Assembly: GCA_030762935.1 (NCBI GenBank)
Contig: CM060886.1
Coordinates: forward strand, 31,040,509-31,104,508
DNA: 64,000 nt
Origin: Hymenopus coronatus
Taxonomy: Eukaryota; Arthropoda; Insecta; Mantodea; Hymenopodidae
Reading direction: 5' to 3'
Shown: positions 1 through 11,264 of the stretch, piece by piece
Layout of the letters: each line of letters opens with the position of its first letter
Position numbering within the stretch: position 1 is the first letter of the stretch
Made by a program: the position numbers and the translations under genes
The notes under the pieces: generated by a model
Seen by the model: only the letters and a program-made list of their open reading frames with translations
What the model was told of the DNA's origin: nothing
The model's database searches: none

Positions 1-585
1 CAAATGAAAGAGAGCCATCAAGCGAAGCCATTTCAATAACACATCGAGTAGTGCTTCTCATTGGTTAATTCCTACGTTGTATGCAATTTTGACGCAAAAG
101 CTTGGCGTGTGCAAGCTTCTATGTTAACGTACTACGGTTATATCTACGTCAATGTCAATGTAACCATTGTGAATGAGCCTATATGAATATTGGCTGCAAG
201 CTTCTGTGTCTGCGTTACGTCTACTTTGATTTTCGATGTGCCCCTTAAAAGAGGCCAAAACAAGTGGCAAAGCTTAAAATATGTACTCCTTAAAGAGAAA
301 ATTACTAATGTGTTACACTCCCACAACTCTCTCTCCACCCCATGAGAAATGTACATCTATTCGTTATATATTATAGTGTTCATATAAAAAGTGATACCTA
401 CTTCTATCCACAACGTATTTCTGCTTAAGAATGATTTCAAATTAAGTCAGTAGTGGCTAATGACAATATGCAGAAACAGTACTCAGTTGTTTATTCGTTT
501 TAAGAAGCTCTTAATAAGGCAATACTTTTTAATAAGTAAAAAGAAACAATCGAAAATTTCAAGCATGACCATTAAATGACGTACA
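1..585. other. AT-rich intergenic DNA with a short direct repeat
   Basis: No gene or known element is visible. A short motif, GCAAGCTTCT followed by TGT and then GTTACG or GTTAACG, occurs near 112-133 and again near 195-220 in the same direction, which may be a small local duplication. The reading frames here are short and lack family resemblance. Confidence 0.4.
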
Positions 586-704
586 CTTTGGAAAGGTGTA
601 AGGTGTTCTTGAAAACTCTTTGTATGTATTCTTGAAAGATGCTGGACTGAAATTCTAATTTGGTACTTGGCAGCTTTTTCGTTTTTGAGTTATGCTGCTC
701 ACAT

Positions 705-738
<34 letters not shown>

Positions 739-853
739 TTTAATAAAAAATGCTTTTTTTTATTCTCAAAAGTATATTTCCGGTGAAATCTCGGTATCGA
801 TTTTTTGTAGGAATATAATGCTTCCCCTACATACGATACATAGTAGAGAAAGT
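586..853 (-). repeat. ATIR-1 fragment (terminal half)
   Basis: This is the microsatellite-bearing end of the dispersed ATIR-1 family described at 57956. It includes the TTTTTGAGTTATGCTG segment, a (CA)n tract at about 704-736, the AATCTCGGTATCGA box, and the terminal GTAGAGAAAGT followed by AAAAA. The rest of the element is missing to the left. The sequence is more diverged than most copies, with a degraded hairpin. Confidence 0.8.
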
Positions 854-2350
854 AAAAATGAAGAATATAAAAGAGTGAAATAGACCTATAAGGGAAGTAA
901 CCACAAATGCAAACATTTTTGAGCTGCGTTACCTAAAGGCAGTCGTGGCAAATCAGTTCCGTTCGTCGAATTACCAAATATGCAACATACATTGACCAAT
1001 TTGTGCGCATGACACAGATTAATAGCAAACGGGCGGTCACCAGAAATGTCCTTAACTTGGGAAGCTTCGTAGTAACTTCTCACTTTTTTTATAACTATGA
1101 AAATGTTTATTTACTTTTGAGACAGCATATTATACAGTATAAGAAAGAGAAAATAGTAAATTAATTTAAGTATGTGCCATCTCTATTGATCGGTGTTATA
1201 ATAATAAACACTTTCTCATGTAATTTACGATATTAACTACTATACGTCAGTAGTATCTACTCTTTATGCCAAATTAAGGGATTGTTAATTCATAGTTCAG
1301 TTTACTTTGGGTAGTTCGAAGCTTTTCCTGCTGATAAAGGATCCACCACTCTTCTAACAACGTGTTTAATACCATTTAATCAATAAAATAACACACCTAA
1401 GAGGCAAGTTTAAGTTGCACTAGAAGTGCACTAACTGGTCTCTATAACTAGTTTTTCAGAGTTTCTGGCTTCCCTTTGGGTAGCTCACGAGTTCGTTTAT
1501 AAAATTATATATATGGTCATCAGAGGTGATATCTCTCTTGAGGTATGTGATCAATTTTCGTTATGGAGTGGAGTAGTTGGAAATAATCTTAAAGATTAGA
1601 CCAAAATCATCCTTCCTTATGCATAGGTTTTGAAAGAAAATTTTACAGTTATCGATAAAATTCAATGTAACCTTTGTTGTAATAATTCTACTTGCACTCA
1701 GGTGTAACTCTTGTGATATTAAAATCTAAATTGTGTTACGTATAAAATAAATACAATTCCATCAAATTTTATAAACATCTTAATAAAATCAATAGTAGTT
1801 AATTCCGTGTCACATTTGTTTCAGTTCATATACAGAATACTGTAAAGCAGTGTTAGAAAGTGTTTAATTTCGGAATGCCTCTAATTCACTTGTATTTTAT
1901 TTTTAAACTTTAATAATTATAATTTCTACAATCGTATTTTTCTCTGCTTGAAAAGATTCTTTTCTCTATGGTATTAATATCATTCACACCAGACTACATG
2001 AGGGTAGGAAGTTATCTTAATTAGGAAACCGAGGCTGTGATCTTCAACTTTATGTCATTACGTTGAACATTATAGCAGAGGTAATCTGGAACATTCGTGT
2101 GCTAAAACATAGGAAATAAGAATAAAACTTAACTGATTTTATTATAATAATTCATGGTCACTTTTAAATCACTGTTAAATTACACTGTACAAGAAAAATC
2201 TTCTCTAGATGAAAATATGTGTTTCTTGTATGTTTATGGTTGGAAATAATGAATATATACACTCGGTATTTGTCTATCACGTTCCGTTTCACCAAAAATG
2301 CATACTTTATGAGTTTTATTTACTTCCTCGCGAATAACTCTATGCTTTGT
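854..2350. other. AT-rich intergenic DNA
   Basis: I see no coding region, RNA gene or recognisable transposon in this stretch. Stop codons are dense in all frames. Confidence 0.4.
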
Positions 2351-2351
2351 G

Positions 2352-2726
2352 ATAATTTTAATTATTTCCTCACAGAAACAGTGTGTAGGATAGGAGTTGG
2401 ATAGGTAGACTGAAAAATTCAATGGCATAGTCGGGATTTGAACCATGCATCTCCCGGTCTCTAGTTGGTTGCTCTACCACTGAACTACCACGACATGTGC
2501 AGGCATAGCATTGAATTTCTCAACTGACTCGCCTATTTCCCGGTAAACCACGAGGTGATCTCAAATTATTTTGAGATGACAATCCCAATGGCGACTTACA
2601 ATGTTGTTAGTGCTTTAAATCCCAGGATTCATATTATAGCCAACTATTATGGACGATTGTAATAATTTTAATTGTTTTCTCACAGAAGCCGTGTCAGTCT
2701 GACTACCTATCCAACTCCTACACATG
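2352..2726 (-). repeat. tRNA-like SINE within a foldback repeat
   Basis: On the minus strand, 2496 to 2420 reads like a tRNA head: a GGTAGTTCAGTGG A-box region followed by GGTTCAAATCCCG, a B-box match. The surroundings are palindromic. The segment TAGGAGTTGGATAGGTAG near 2390-2408 returns inverted near 2700-2720, and a CTCACAGAA-containing segment is repeated directly near 2370 and 2680. A related unit lies at 12300..12468, also with inverted flanks. It is probably a tRNA-derived SINE that became part of a foldback structure. It is not a functional tRNA gene, since it lies in a repeat and the acceptor stem is not clear. Confidence 0.55.
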
Positions 2727-3070
2727 GTTTCATCTCCATTTCATCCACCCGGTCTCTTTCAGTGTTGTCGTGGACTGGGGTGGTGTTTTAAAAATGTTAA
2801 AAAATACAGCTTTCGGCGGCGTTGGAGTCGTCTGTTGGACCCAAGGGGTTCGGTCAGGACTAGGGAGCGGCCTCCTTGTGCTCCCCGCATCGAGATGAAC
2901 TACTTGGACTATGTTAGGGATTTTATAAAGGGCTCTTTTCCCGCGGTCCGTTTTCGGCCTCTCTTCGATAATACTGTCATTTCATCCTTTCCTTCTGTGG
3001 TCTGACGCATAATAAGCCCATGGTGGCTGCAGTGTGGAATCCTCTCCGGAGCGACACATACACACACAAA
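2727..3070. repeat. Possible repeat body, GC-richer, unassigned
   Basis: This stretch is noticeably GC-richer than its flanks. It shares a TTTCATCTCCA / TCTTTCAGTGTTG style segment with the long SINE-like units near 33500, 51720 and 57085. It contains a 93-codon open frame from 2724 that resembles no protein I know. I treat the frame as chance within a repeat. The link to the other units is weak and rests on short matches. Confidence 0.25.
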
Positions 3071-3666
3071 TGTTTAACGTCTAAGGACAAGGTACATTAC
3101 GTTTAATGCATTATGTCCCGTCAATTAAAAATAACCCGGCCATGTTTTGTTGTGTGCGTGGCGAACCTGCCATTCAGGACTCGACAATGTAGCTTGTCAC
3201 TGTCTGTTAGAAAGGCGCATGAATTGAATTTTAGATGCAGAGTTTGGGAACCAGGACATCTTAGGCTGCACATATATGCTGCAATTAATGTTCCAGGAAT
3301 CTGAAAAAGTTGTTACAAGGAAAACGTAGTGCAATGAAATTTGGAATATCTGTGGTTTGCCGTAAACCAAAGACCAGTAACGTGTTATTTCTTTTGTTTG
3401 AAGATGTGAAACAGTCCTCGTTCAAAGCCAAACATTCGATTCGGAATGAAAATCTACCATCCGCTATGCGACCATTTCTCATTCTAAAGACCTTCCTGCT
3501 CCTACAGCTGCAGATACTTACAAAATTGACTCAAAAGGAAGACACCTTTCATATTCCAATGGTCTAGATTGCGAATTGCAATTCCCTAAACTCTTTTACA
3601 CCATGAAATCAACCAGGGAGAACTTAACGATTTTTTTGTAGTTTAACGTCCTTTAACCTGGTTTGT
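3071..3666. other. Intergenic DNA, no feature recognised
   Basis: Two short overlapping frames on opposite strands occur here (3285-3567), but neither shows a domain or compositional signal of coding. Nothing else is recognised. Confidence 0.35.
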
Positions 3667-4284
3667 CTTTTTTTTTGTTTTGTTTTGTTTTTGTTTTTTG
3701 TTTGTTTGTTTGTTAGGAGTCTTCAATCCTTGGATTGGTTTGCAGCGACTCTCCATTCAGATCTTCTCTCTGCTTTCCGTTTGAGTTCTTCATATTTACT
3801 GCATTTCATATCTTCCATAATTTGTTTTATATATTGTGATCTTGCTCTTCCTTTGCCACTTCTTCCTTCTGTCATACCTTCTATTATAATATGCACTGTG
3901 CTCTGATGTCTTAATAAATGGCCTATTAATTTTGTTCTTCTTTTAATTTGGTTCCAAATTCGTTTTTCCGCTTCTGCTCTTTTATATACTTCTTCATTTT
4001 TAATTTTGTCACTCCATTTAATTTCTAGCATTTTCCTATAGCACCATGTTTCAAATGCTTCTATTCTCTTTCTTTCTGCTTTTAAAATTGTCCAAGTTTC
4101 ACATCCATATAACATAATACTCTATACATATGTTTGTAATAAATTCTTCCTAGTTTCAAGGCTAATATTGTTTGCAGTAAATAGCTGGTACTTTTTATTA
4201 AAAGCAAGTTTTGCGTGTTGTACTCTACTGGTTATTTCTGTTTTGCTCCTTCCATCAGCTGTTATTTTGCTTCCTAGATAATAT
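3667..4284 (-). pseudogene. 5'-cut non-LTR retrotransposon: reverse transcriptase C-terminus
   Basis: Translation on the minus strand from about 4282 gives a reading that runs through YLGS, ITADGR, the LL.TYV region and YGCETWT. It then passes a GHLLRHQ stretch to a carboxyl end WRVAANQSKD and a stop near 3722. These are hallmarks of the C-terminal part of endonuclease-reverse transcriptases of insect non-LTR elements. One in-frame stop lies just before the SIMLYG segment near 4125, so the gene is dead. The catalytic palm of the enzyme is absent. Just past the stop, the minus strand carries an A-rich tail (3667-3716, seen as T/G-rich on the plus strand), which marks the true 3' end. The 5' side stops abruptly at a SINE at 4285. 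The clade is not certain. Confidence 0.85.
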
Positions 4285-4497
4285 TGTCATATCGGACGAT
4301 AAATGAAATTGGTGAAATGATGCTCAAATAATCTCGGGGCCCATGGAGCTTAAAGTTACTCGTCATTTGTCTTCTCAGGATAAGGGAAAACCCCGAGAAA
4401 AACCGTATCCGGGTAATTCACCCTAAGCGAGATTCGAACTTACGACCTTTTGAATGTGAGGCAGACAACGTTACTACCACACTACCCAGGCGGGCTT
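4285..4497 (-). repeat. tRNA-headed SINE, family A
   Basis: On the minus strand this begins with a tRNA-like head: GCCTGGGTAGTGTGGTAGTA, then GTTCGAATCTCGCTTAGG as a B-box. It continues into a body containing GGGGTTTTCCCTTATCCTGA and a tail with CATCGTCCGATATGAC... Near-identical units lie at 24897..25123 (plus) and 47001..47270 (plus). It abuts the truncated reverse-transcriptase remnant. Either the SINE landed in the retrotransposon, or the two share an insertion end. Confidence 0.85.
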
Positions 4498-5865
4498 AAC
4501 GATCTTGTACGAGGCGTATAACTTTCTCAAACACTGAGAATTACTGAGTCCTAGACTTTGGAATCAGTCATTTAAAGAAAATAAGTTTATTTAGCGGGCT
4601 ACTTTGCGGAGAAAGAAGTCATTATATACTACTGCGAACTGTTGTTCAGAATGTAAAGTACAACAGGTGCGGAGCTAGTCAATTTTAAAGGCGAGTGGCC
4701 ATCTTGCTCTTTTTCTTCCTCAGATAAGGCCTTACAAATCCCCCCCTCCGGGTGTAAAAGTAGAACGCCGACACCTTTTGTTGACACAAATTTATCAATG
4801 CCAATGCTTAATGGTATACACAAAGGGAAGCAATATTGATAGAAGTATATTTTCATTTAAACTGCAGCGTTATGACTCTTAGTATAGTTCATTTTTACAA
4901 TCATACCTGAAAGTATAGCTTTTCCATGTGGATTAGCATATCAGAATTAAAACGTCTGCTCTTACAATTTTTCATGTAACAAATCTGTTTAGAATACAAT
5001 AAACATTTAGCCTCTTTACCATTCTGAACGCAGAAATAATCCATTTCCCATTCTACGCGAAATATAAAAATCAGCATTCCCGTGTTCTAACCTCAATGAA
5101 ATGCCATTGTCTGTTGTTATTCTTCATATACACAGCTACGCAGGTACAGCGGAGTGCTTAAGAAAGAGACGCCAATTTTTGCGCACGGAGGAGGGCAGGC
5201 TCCCCAGGCCTGCTGTTGCATGTAATGCTATAAATACAAGGAAACATGTGATAATGAGTGCTACGCTGCAATTTATTGACTGCACTTCATTCAAATGGCA
5301 CATCATCATTATATCCGAAGAACTAACCGGCAGCTCTCCTACATTTCCTGTATATGCTTAACAACCTGACAACAAATCCGCATCATCATGAATTATCCTG
5401 TACAAATGCTACTTTGAAGCAAAATTCACATTTGGGGGAGGGAGTTCAATGAAGTAAGTGTGTGCGCGCACAGATGTATGTTGGTGTTACTTTTCATGCA
5501 TGAATGGCGTAATCTATCGGTTTGAAACTTAGTATTAACATCCCTTAGCCACATTTAGAGAATAGACAGTAGAACACCTTAATTAATTTGTCCATAGAGG
5601 ATTTAAATTTCTTGCTTATTTTTGAAAAATGCAACATACCAATTTTTGTGTGTATTTTGTTTCTAGAAAACATTCTTATTTTTGTAATATGATGACTAAG
5701 AACAACAGTTTTTCGTTTTATGTAAACCGATTACAAAGAATAGGTGTATATAGTTCCAAATTGTTTTGCAAGCATAACAAGAGAAACAAGCTTGTGCACT
5801 ATTAAACCTTTTGCTTGACCCTTGTTTGTTATTAACATCCAGAAAACATAACTTTATTTTTGGTT
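4498..5865. other. Intergenic DNA, no feature recognised
   Basis: Frames of 75 and 86 codons (4629-4856 minus, 5101-5361 plus) occur but show no motifs, repeats or coding bias that I can see. No RNA gene is visible. Confidence 0.35.
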
Positions 5866-5879
5866 TTCAAAACAAGACA

Positions 5880-6065
5880 TGTAACTTGTAGAGGATGAGG
5901 AGAGAACACATTGAGGAATGGAGGGGGAGAGAACATGGATGAGAATTGTAAAACAGAGAGGCAGAAAAAACAGTAAGAGGAAAGAGGCAGAAGAGGAGAG
6001 GGATATGCCTATGAGTAAGGGAAAAAGCGAAATGGGAGAACACTGAGAAAGCGGGAGCGAGAGAT
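5880..6065. repeat. Purine-rich low-complexity tract
   Basis: The plus strand is strongly G/A-rich with many GAGAGG and GGAGA units. The 104-codon minus-strand frame over it (5867-6181) is a by-product of this composition: it reads as Phe, Leu and Ser rich and should not be taken as a protein. Confidence 0.6.
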
Positions 6066-6529
6066 AGAAGCATCTCCAATTTAATACAATAATGCAAGCA
6101 GAGCTGTCTGAAATTAAAGCTAAATGAAAAGGAGACCAAAATCATGAACAGGAAATATAGTATGTGCATACCAAAGCACACATGTCACTACTAGGGAAGA
6201 AACAAATCGAATGCAACTGACTACTCGGAAAAAAAGGAAGAGTGTTTCGGTCGATATATTGACCGTTAGCAGTAAAAAGGTTAATGGAACTTGTTCAGCA
6301 TTATACATCAGGCGAGGCGAAAATGTCCCAGGGACAGACAGCCTGCATGCCACGACATAGGAAAAACACGTAAAATATACAAAATTAAGGAAACAAGCAG
6401 GGTGCTATTCTAGGGAAAAATGGCAGAGGATAGATTTATATCATTGCATATTACCTTTCCACCACTGCTGATGTGCATTGTAGACTGCTTCATATTGCTC
6501 TGTGAATTATATTCGGTGAGCCTGAAAAA

Positions 6530-6648
6530 ATGAAATTGGTACTATGGTTCTTAGCGTTCCGTTCTAGTGGGCGTGAAAGATCGAAATCTTGTTCAAGGGT
6601 CTTGATCGGCTTGAGGTTCTTTTACGTGCCATAAATCTACGACACAAT
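6530..6648 (-). repeat. SINE family B fragment (central domain only)
   Basis: This contains the conserved family B block, seen on the plus strand as GGTTCTTAGCGTTC, GGGCGTGAAAGA, CTTGAGGTTCTTTTACGTGCC and AAATCTACGACAC. The tRNA-like head is missing. Better copies are at 12860, 15075 and 38046. Confidence 0.75.
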
Positions 6649-6974
6649 ATTGTGACAGTTGTGCGCAGGTAGAATTTGTTGGCCTTTATGCTGAACACAT
6701 AACATTCCCAGAAATAACTAACCATGAACAATTCAGAAAGTACTCTTATACAGAAATTAATTTGGGCTGCCATAATAATACCAGCAAAGCGCATTTCTTA
6801 GAATTTTGATGCGGGAACAATAAGGGTTGGAGAGATAAGGGTTGGGAGGAGGGACACATGCAAAGTAGAGATTATTACTAATGTTGATATTTGAGCAAGT
6901 AATGCTCTCTTTACACAGATTATAACAACATAGCATTACTTCTGATGAAAGAAGTTAGCGTATTTGTTCTTTTT

Positions 6975-7797
6975 ACTTTCTCTACACGTACTATATACAA
7001 AGTGTATAGAGAAAAAATTCGATACCGGAAATACATGATTTGAGTGCCTCTGAATCCAAAAAAAAAAGCATTTTTGAATAAAGGTCAGTGTGTATGTGTG
7101 CCTGTGGACAGCATATCTCAAAAACGAAAATACCAATAAATACCAATCTTGGTATTTAATTTTGGTATCCTCCAAGGATGCGACACGAAGCTTTTCAAGA
7201 AAATCCCCCCACCCCCAACTACTCTTTACATGGAACCTTTTTCGAAAATATTTATTTTCTCAAAAATGGCTATAACGATTTTGATTAAAATATCGTATAT
7301 TCAAGATATTTATTTAACAAATAAAATGTATGTCTTGAGTTTTCTAGGAACAGCCTCCTGAAGATTACTTTATTCTGGATGAATTTTACAGAATTTTACA
7401 TAACTGCTAAACCGTGAGAGATGGACAAAAACTAACCACACAAAAACTGTAGAGCACGTTAAAACACACAATTTATGTTATATATATTTTTTCGTGGAGT
7501 TGATTGCTTTTTAGATAATCCTTCTTTTTAGTTTCATCTTTAAAAAACTTTTCTCATACAGGAATTTGTCAACTCCTGTCCATGCAAACCAATGAACTTC
7601 AGTCACATAGCGACCAGCTTTTGACAATCACTTTAACCTATGGTATTCCCTAAATCCCTTATACTTACAAGGAAACAAGTAATAAGACTATTTCTGCTAA
7701 TTTTTTCTCGATTAGCACGAAGTAGATAGAAACGAACTTTTTCACAATAATTTGTTGCAGAAATTTTGAGAAAGTCATGTGAATGGAACATATCAGA
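6975..7797 (+). mobile_element. ATIR-1, complete copy
   Basis: This is a full copy of 823 bp with both termini. It begins ACTTTCTCTACACG, has a short (TG)n region near 7088, and ends GAGAAAGTCATGTGAATGG then ATATCAGA. Both sides carry TTTTT (6970-6974 and 7798-7802), compatible with a 5-bp target duplication. The terminal hairpin is slightly degraded. It encodes no protein; the frames at 7090-7361 are shadows. Confidence 0.85.
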
Positions 7798-8009
7798 TTT
7801 TTACTTGACACACTCCTCAAATATTGATCCAACATACCAATGTACCCTGTTATAATTGTTCAGGAGATGGCCAATGAGCCCACCAACCAAAAACAATTTA
7901 ACATTACTTTATGGTGTAACACGAATTTATTTAGACAATAATAGCTAACATTTATAATGAATTGTTCATAGCTGAGCATTCTGCATTCTGCAATTATAAG
8001 AATGTTAAC

Positions 8010-8438
8010 GTTTATAGTTTACCATTTATGCAAACGTCATCTAGAATTAAGAGAACTTCAGAGGGTATTTCCAGAAAATTCAAGATATACATTAAATTTG
8101 CCATGAAAATCTCTTTCAAATATGGTATTTTAATCAACATCGATTGTGACATCTTTCGGAAATTCTAAATTTTCAGAAAATGTTCCATGTTGGGGTGGGG
8201 GTATTTTCTTAAAAATCGTGTCACATCCTTGGAAAATGCTGAATTTAAATATGAACTTTGTTATTTAACGGACTTTTGGTTTTTGGGTTATGCTGTTCAT
8301 AGAAACAGACACACACACACTGCTTTTTTTTCTAAAAATATTGTTTTATTTAGGAGACGAATATACTTAGTGAAATCTTGGTATTGAATTTTTGGGTGGA
8401 ACGTAATACCATCTCTACCAATTATAGATAGAAAAGGT
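8010..8438 (-). repeat. ATIR-1 fragment, diverged
   Basis: This matches the family from the TTCAGAGGGTATTTCCAGAAAA segment through the (CA)n site near 8310 to the degraded end GATAGAAAAGGT. The ATCAGA end is missing. Divergence is high, so this is an old copy. Confidence 0.75.
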
Positions 8439-9120
8439 AATTCATTCATTACAGTGAGCATAAGATTTTTTCAGGTATAAATTTGTAGTTTGTCTCTTCT
8501 GCATCAAGCAAAACAGCACGTGAAATAAATCAATGACCGTTTCTCGATCAAATTTATAGCAACAAATATTTCTGGCAGTTTGAACTGTTATCATATAGTG
8601 TTTGCTTTAAATTCAGGGCTGCCAATCAAAAGGCACAAAATTCCGCTGTATTTCAAGTAAAACTTTCTTCGGTCACTGCTCTAAGCACAAGCGAATTATA
8701 TTATTTTCTTGTTGAAATATATTATTCAAAATACCATAAAGTGAGGCATTACATTCAACTCTTACAAAGGAGTTTACCTAAGTTGACTAGCATTATCTAC
8801 TTAGCTCACCTTCATATTCGCGAGCTAAGTTTTATACATATTTACAACGGCCCTAACATCGTAAACTTACATAACATAGGACTGAAGAATAAAGCGGCTT
8901 CGTTTTGATATCCAGGAGAAAGTTTATGGCTGACAAAACTGTGCAATCTACCGTGAAAACTATGTATTTCCGGGTCCATACGGTGATGTGAACTTTTGTG
9001 CTCCATTTCCAGTCAGAAATCGTTCCCTGAAGTTTGTTGGTAGACTGCCAACGTAGACTGCATATACTAACGTGTTAATAATGTTGCATGTGTTTAAATT
9101 TACGTCTTTCTTGTTGTTGT
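8439..9120. other. AT-rich intergenic DNA
   Basis: No coding or structured feature is recognised. A minus-strand frame of 72 codons reaching into the CTG tract reads as poly-serine and is an artefact. Confidence 0.4.
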
Positions 9121-9122
9121 TT

Positions 9123-9126
<4 letters not shown>

Positions 9127-9167
<41 letters not shown>

Positions 9168-9170
9168 TTG
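9127..9170. repeat. (CTG)n trinucleotide microsatellite
   Basis: About thirteen consecutive CTG units, flanked by TTG units, lie just outside an ATIR-1 fragment. This is a simple repeat that gives poly-Ser, poly-Leu or poly-Cys readings in the frames crossing it. Confidence 0.9.
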
Positions 9171-9184
9171 TTCTTCAAATAATA

Positions 9185-9664
9185 TAGGTATGTCTTATGA
9201 TTTCAGTTATACAAAATTCCGCAAAATTCAATCAGAATAAAGTAGTCTCCAGAGGCTATCCCCAGAAAATTCAAGATAATACGATACAAAAGTATACACG
9301 ATATTTTAATCATAATCGTTAAAGCCATTTTTGAGAAAATCTACATTTTCGAAAGTTTTTCCAAGTAAAGGGTAGTTGGGGATGAGGGTATATTCTTGAA
9401 AATCTTCGTGTCGTATCCTTGGAAGATACTGAACTTAAATACCAAGTTGGTATTTAACGGACTTTTCGTTTTTGAGCCATGTTGACCACAGGCGCGCGCG
9501 CGCGCGCACACACACACACACACACACATGGACCTTTTTCCATTTTTTTTTTGATTCAGGGGGACCCAAAACATGTTATTTCTGATGAAATCTCGATATC
9601 CAAATTTTGGGTGCATTACAATACCTTCTCTATACACTATGTATATAGTACGTGTAGAGAAAGT
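9185..9664 (-). repeat. ATIR-1 fragment with GC/CA microsatellite
   Basis: The copy lacks the ATCAGA end but retains the conserved stretch from the TTCCGCAAAATTC box to the terminal GTGTAGAGAAAGT. Its microsatellite at about 9490-9530 is a compound (GC)n(AC)n, unlike the pure CA of other copies. The terminal hairpin is well preserved. Confidence 0.85.
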
Positions 9665-10099
9665 AAAAATTAGATGCGGGACACGTTTCTTTTTTTTTTT
9701 TCTGAAAATAAAAAGTGGTTTATTGTAAATGGCTTTTTAATGTATGATAAAGCTGATGTATCAACTTTCACCTTGAAACTCAATGAAATTGAAAACAGTG
9801 TAAATCTGCTAGATATCTTTTAAAAAACAACGATGTCTTGCGCTAATCATATCGAATATATTTGCAAAAGTCTTAATAAGAAATTTAATGAATATTATTC
9901 TATAAAATACGCTAAAATTGTGTAATAATGATATTTTCAAAGTGTCAAGAAGTATGCATTCTTAATTTGGAGAACTTACACACATTAATACAAATTTCTA
10001 CTTCAAAGGAAAGCAATCAGAATTTTCATCAGATTAGCTGTAGTTAATCTTTTAGATCACCTTTATTAAACAAAATATGACGCTGTAGATCTGTACATA

Positions 10100-10356
10100 C
10101 TTCTTTTTTTTGTTTTCATTTATATAGCCCCCTTTAACATCTAAGTTCATATCGGGGGCTTTGCACTTGAAACAACTTGTTATCTATAGGTTCTTTTACA
10201 TTTGGTTTAAATCATTTTATTTTTCCCCAACACATACCCTCTGTGGGGGATAGGGAATAATTCTGGATAAAGAAAATTTCGCCGCCCCAGCCGGGTCTCG
10301 AACCCGGGACCTCCGGATAAGAAGTCAGCTCGCTGACCACTTGACCACGGAGGCAG
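10100..10356 (-). repeat. tRNA-headed SINE, family C, with target duplications
   Basis: On the minus strand the unit starts GCCTCCGTGGTCAAGTGG and has a perfect T-arm CCGGGTTCGAGACCCGG. The body contains CCCTATCCCCCACAGAG and a family motif around 10150, and the 3' end is A-rich (T-rich on the plus strand near 10112). It is bounded by a 10-bp direct repeat TCTGTACATA at 10090-10099 and 10357-10366, the expected sign of LINE-mediated insertion. The anticodon arm does not pair well, so this is a SINE rather than a tRNA gene. Related copies are at 28476 and 46200. Confidence 0.9.
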
Positions 10357-10620
10357 TCTGTACATATTTAATACGGTAAATATTGCAAAAGTATTCTAAT
10401 ACATTTGATATTAAAAATAATTTTCTTTCTTATAAAAACCAACAGCAAGACAATATCAAAGTTCTTTACGACAGCCTTACAATGATCATAAAGAATCACT
10501 CAGTTATGACTATTAACATTTCCACTATACATATGAGATTTCAATTAAGTAAAACGGCATTTAAAAAGCTGTCGCTAATTTACTCATTAACACGGGTTTT
10601 TATCCATTAATGAATTGCTC

Positions 10621-11264
10621 TACAGGGTGATTTATACAGAGCTAACACGTTTCTTTCTTTAATTGTTTCAAAACAAATTGTGCTTATTATACCTAAATTG
10701 TAGAGGAATTTTGGGAGATTATTTATCTCTATAGCAAATGTTGAAAATGTCCTCCATCCTGCATAAGGCACATCTCAACACGTAGTTCCATGTTACTGGC
10801 CACTCGTTGTCAATAGCTTGAATCTCCTTTGTGATGTGCTTCAGATCGTCCAATGTCTGCGGACGTGTGGCGTAAACCCTGTCTTCTAAGTAACTAAGTT
10901 CATAGAAATAGTCCTGCGATGTCAAATCCAGAGATCTCGGTGGCCACAGATTCCTGGAAGTTATCCGGTCGTCAAAGAAACTTGCAATTAGGTTCATAGA
11001 TTCATTTGATGTATGTCACGTAGCTCCATCTTGCTGAAAATATCCTTGACTGAGCTCTACATCGTCCATTTGCTCAACAAAATCCATGAAAATCAGTCAG
11101 TATACTGCAGTGTTCACAGTCTGGTTAAACATCTGCGTATCTAGTGAAGGAATCGAAACTCCAGAACATCTGCTTAATTTGGTGCTAAAATTGGGTCATT
11201 GAATAAATTTCTAACGGAAAAGTTAAAGAAAGAAATGTGTTAGATCTATATAAATCATTCTGTA
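10621..11264 (-). mobile_element. Short Tc1/IS630-type transposon with long inverted repeats
   Basis: A 644-bp unit, TA to TA. Its first 40 or so bases (TACAGGGTGATTTATACAGA...) return inverted at the right end with few mismatches, including the TCTTTCTTTAA inner part. TA at each end matches the target preference of the superfamily. The interior encodes only the back part of a transposase on the minus strand. It is far shorter than an autonomous element, so it is an internally deleted copy that could only move with help from a relative. Confidence 0.85.
10719..11155 (-). pseudogene. Transposase fragment, DDE type, C-terminal half
   Basis: The minus-strand reading has QQDGAT followed by HTSNESM, then SRNLWPPRSLDLTSQDYF and RVYATRPQTLDDLKH. 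This is the pattern of the second and third catalytic acids of a Tc1/IS630-like DDE transposase widely seen in insects, with both the D of QQDGA (near 11029) and the D of SQDYF still present. A TGA stop follows QQDGAT, and the region with the first catalytic acid and the DNA-binding domain is missing. It lies inside the inverted repeats at 10621..11264 and is certainly non-functional. Confidence 0.85.

Noticed and set aside
704..736. CRISPR-like or telomeric arrays
   Set aside because: The short tandem arrays are plain dinucleotide or trinucleotide microsatellites without spacers or telomere units.
5867..6181. 104-codon minus-strand frame rich in Phe, Leu and Ser
   Set aside because: It is explained by the purine-rich tract on the opposite strand.
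10283..10356. A tRNA gene on the minus strand
   Set aside because: The T-arm is perfect and the acceptor partly pairs, but the anticodon arm does not, and the segment is the head of a SINE bounded by target duplications.
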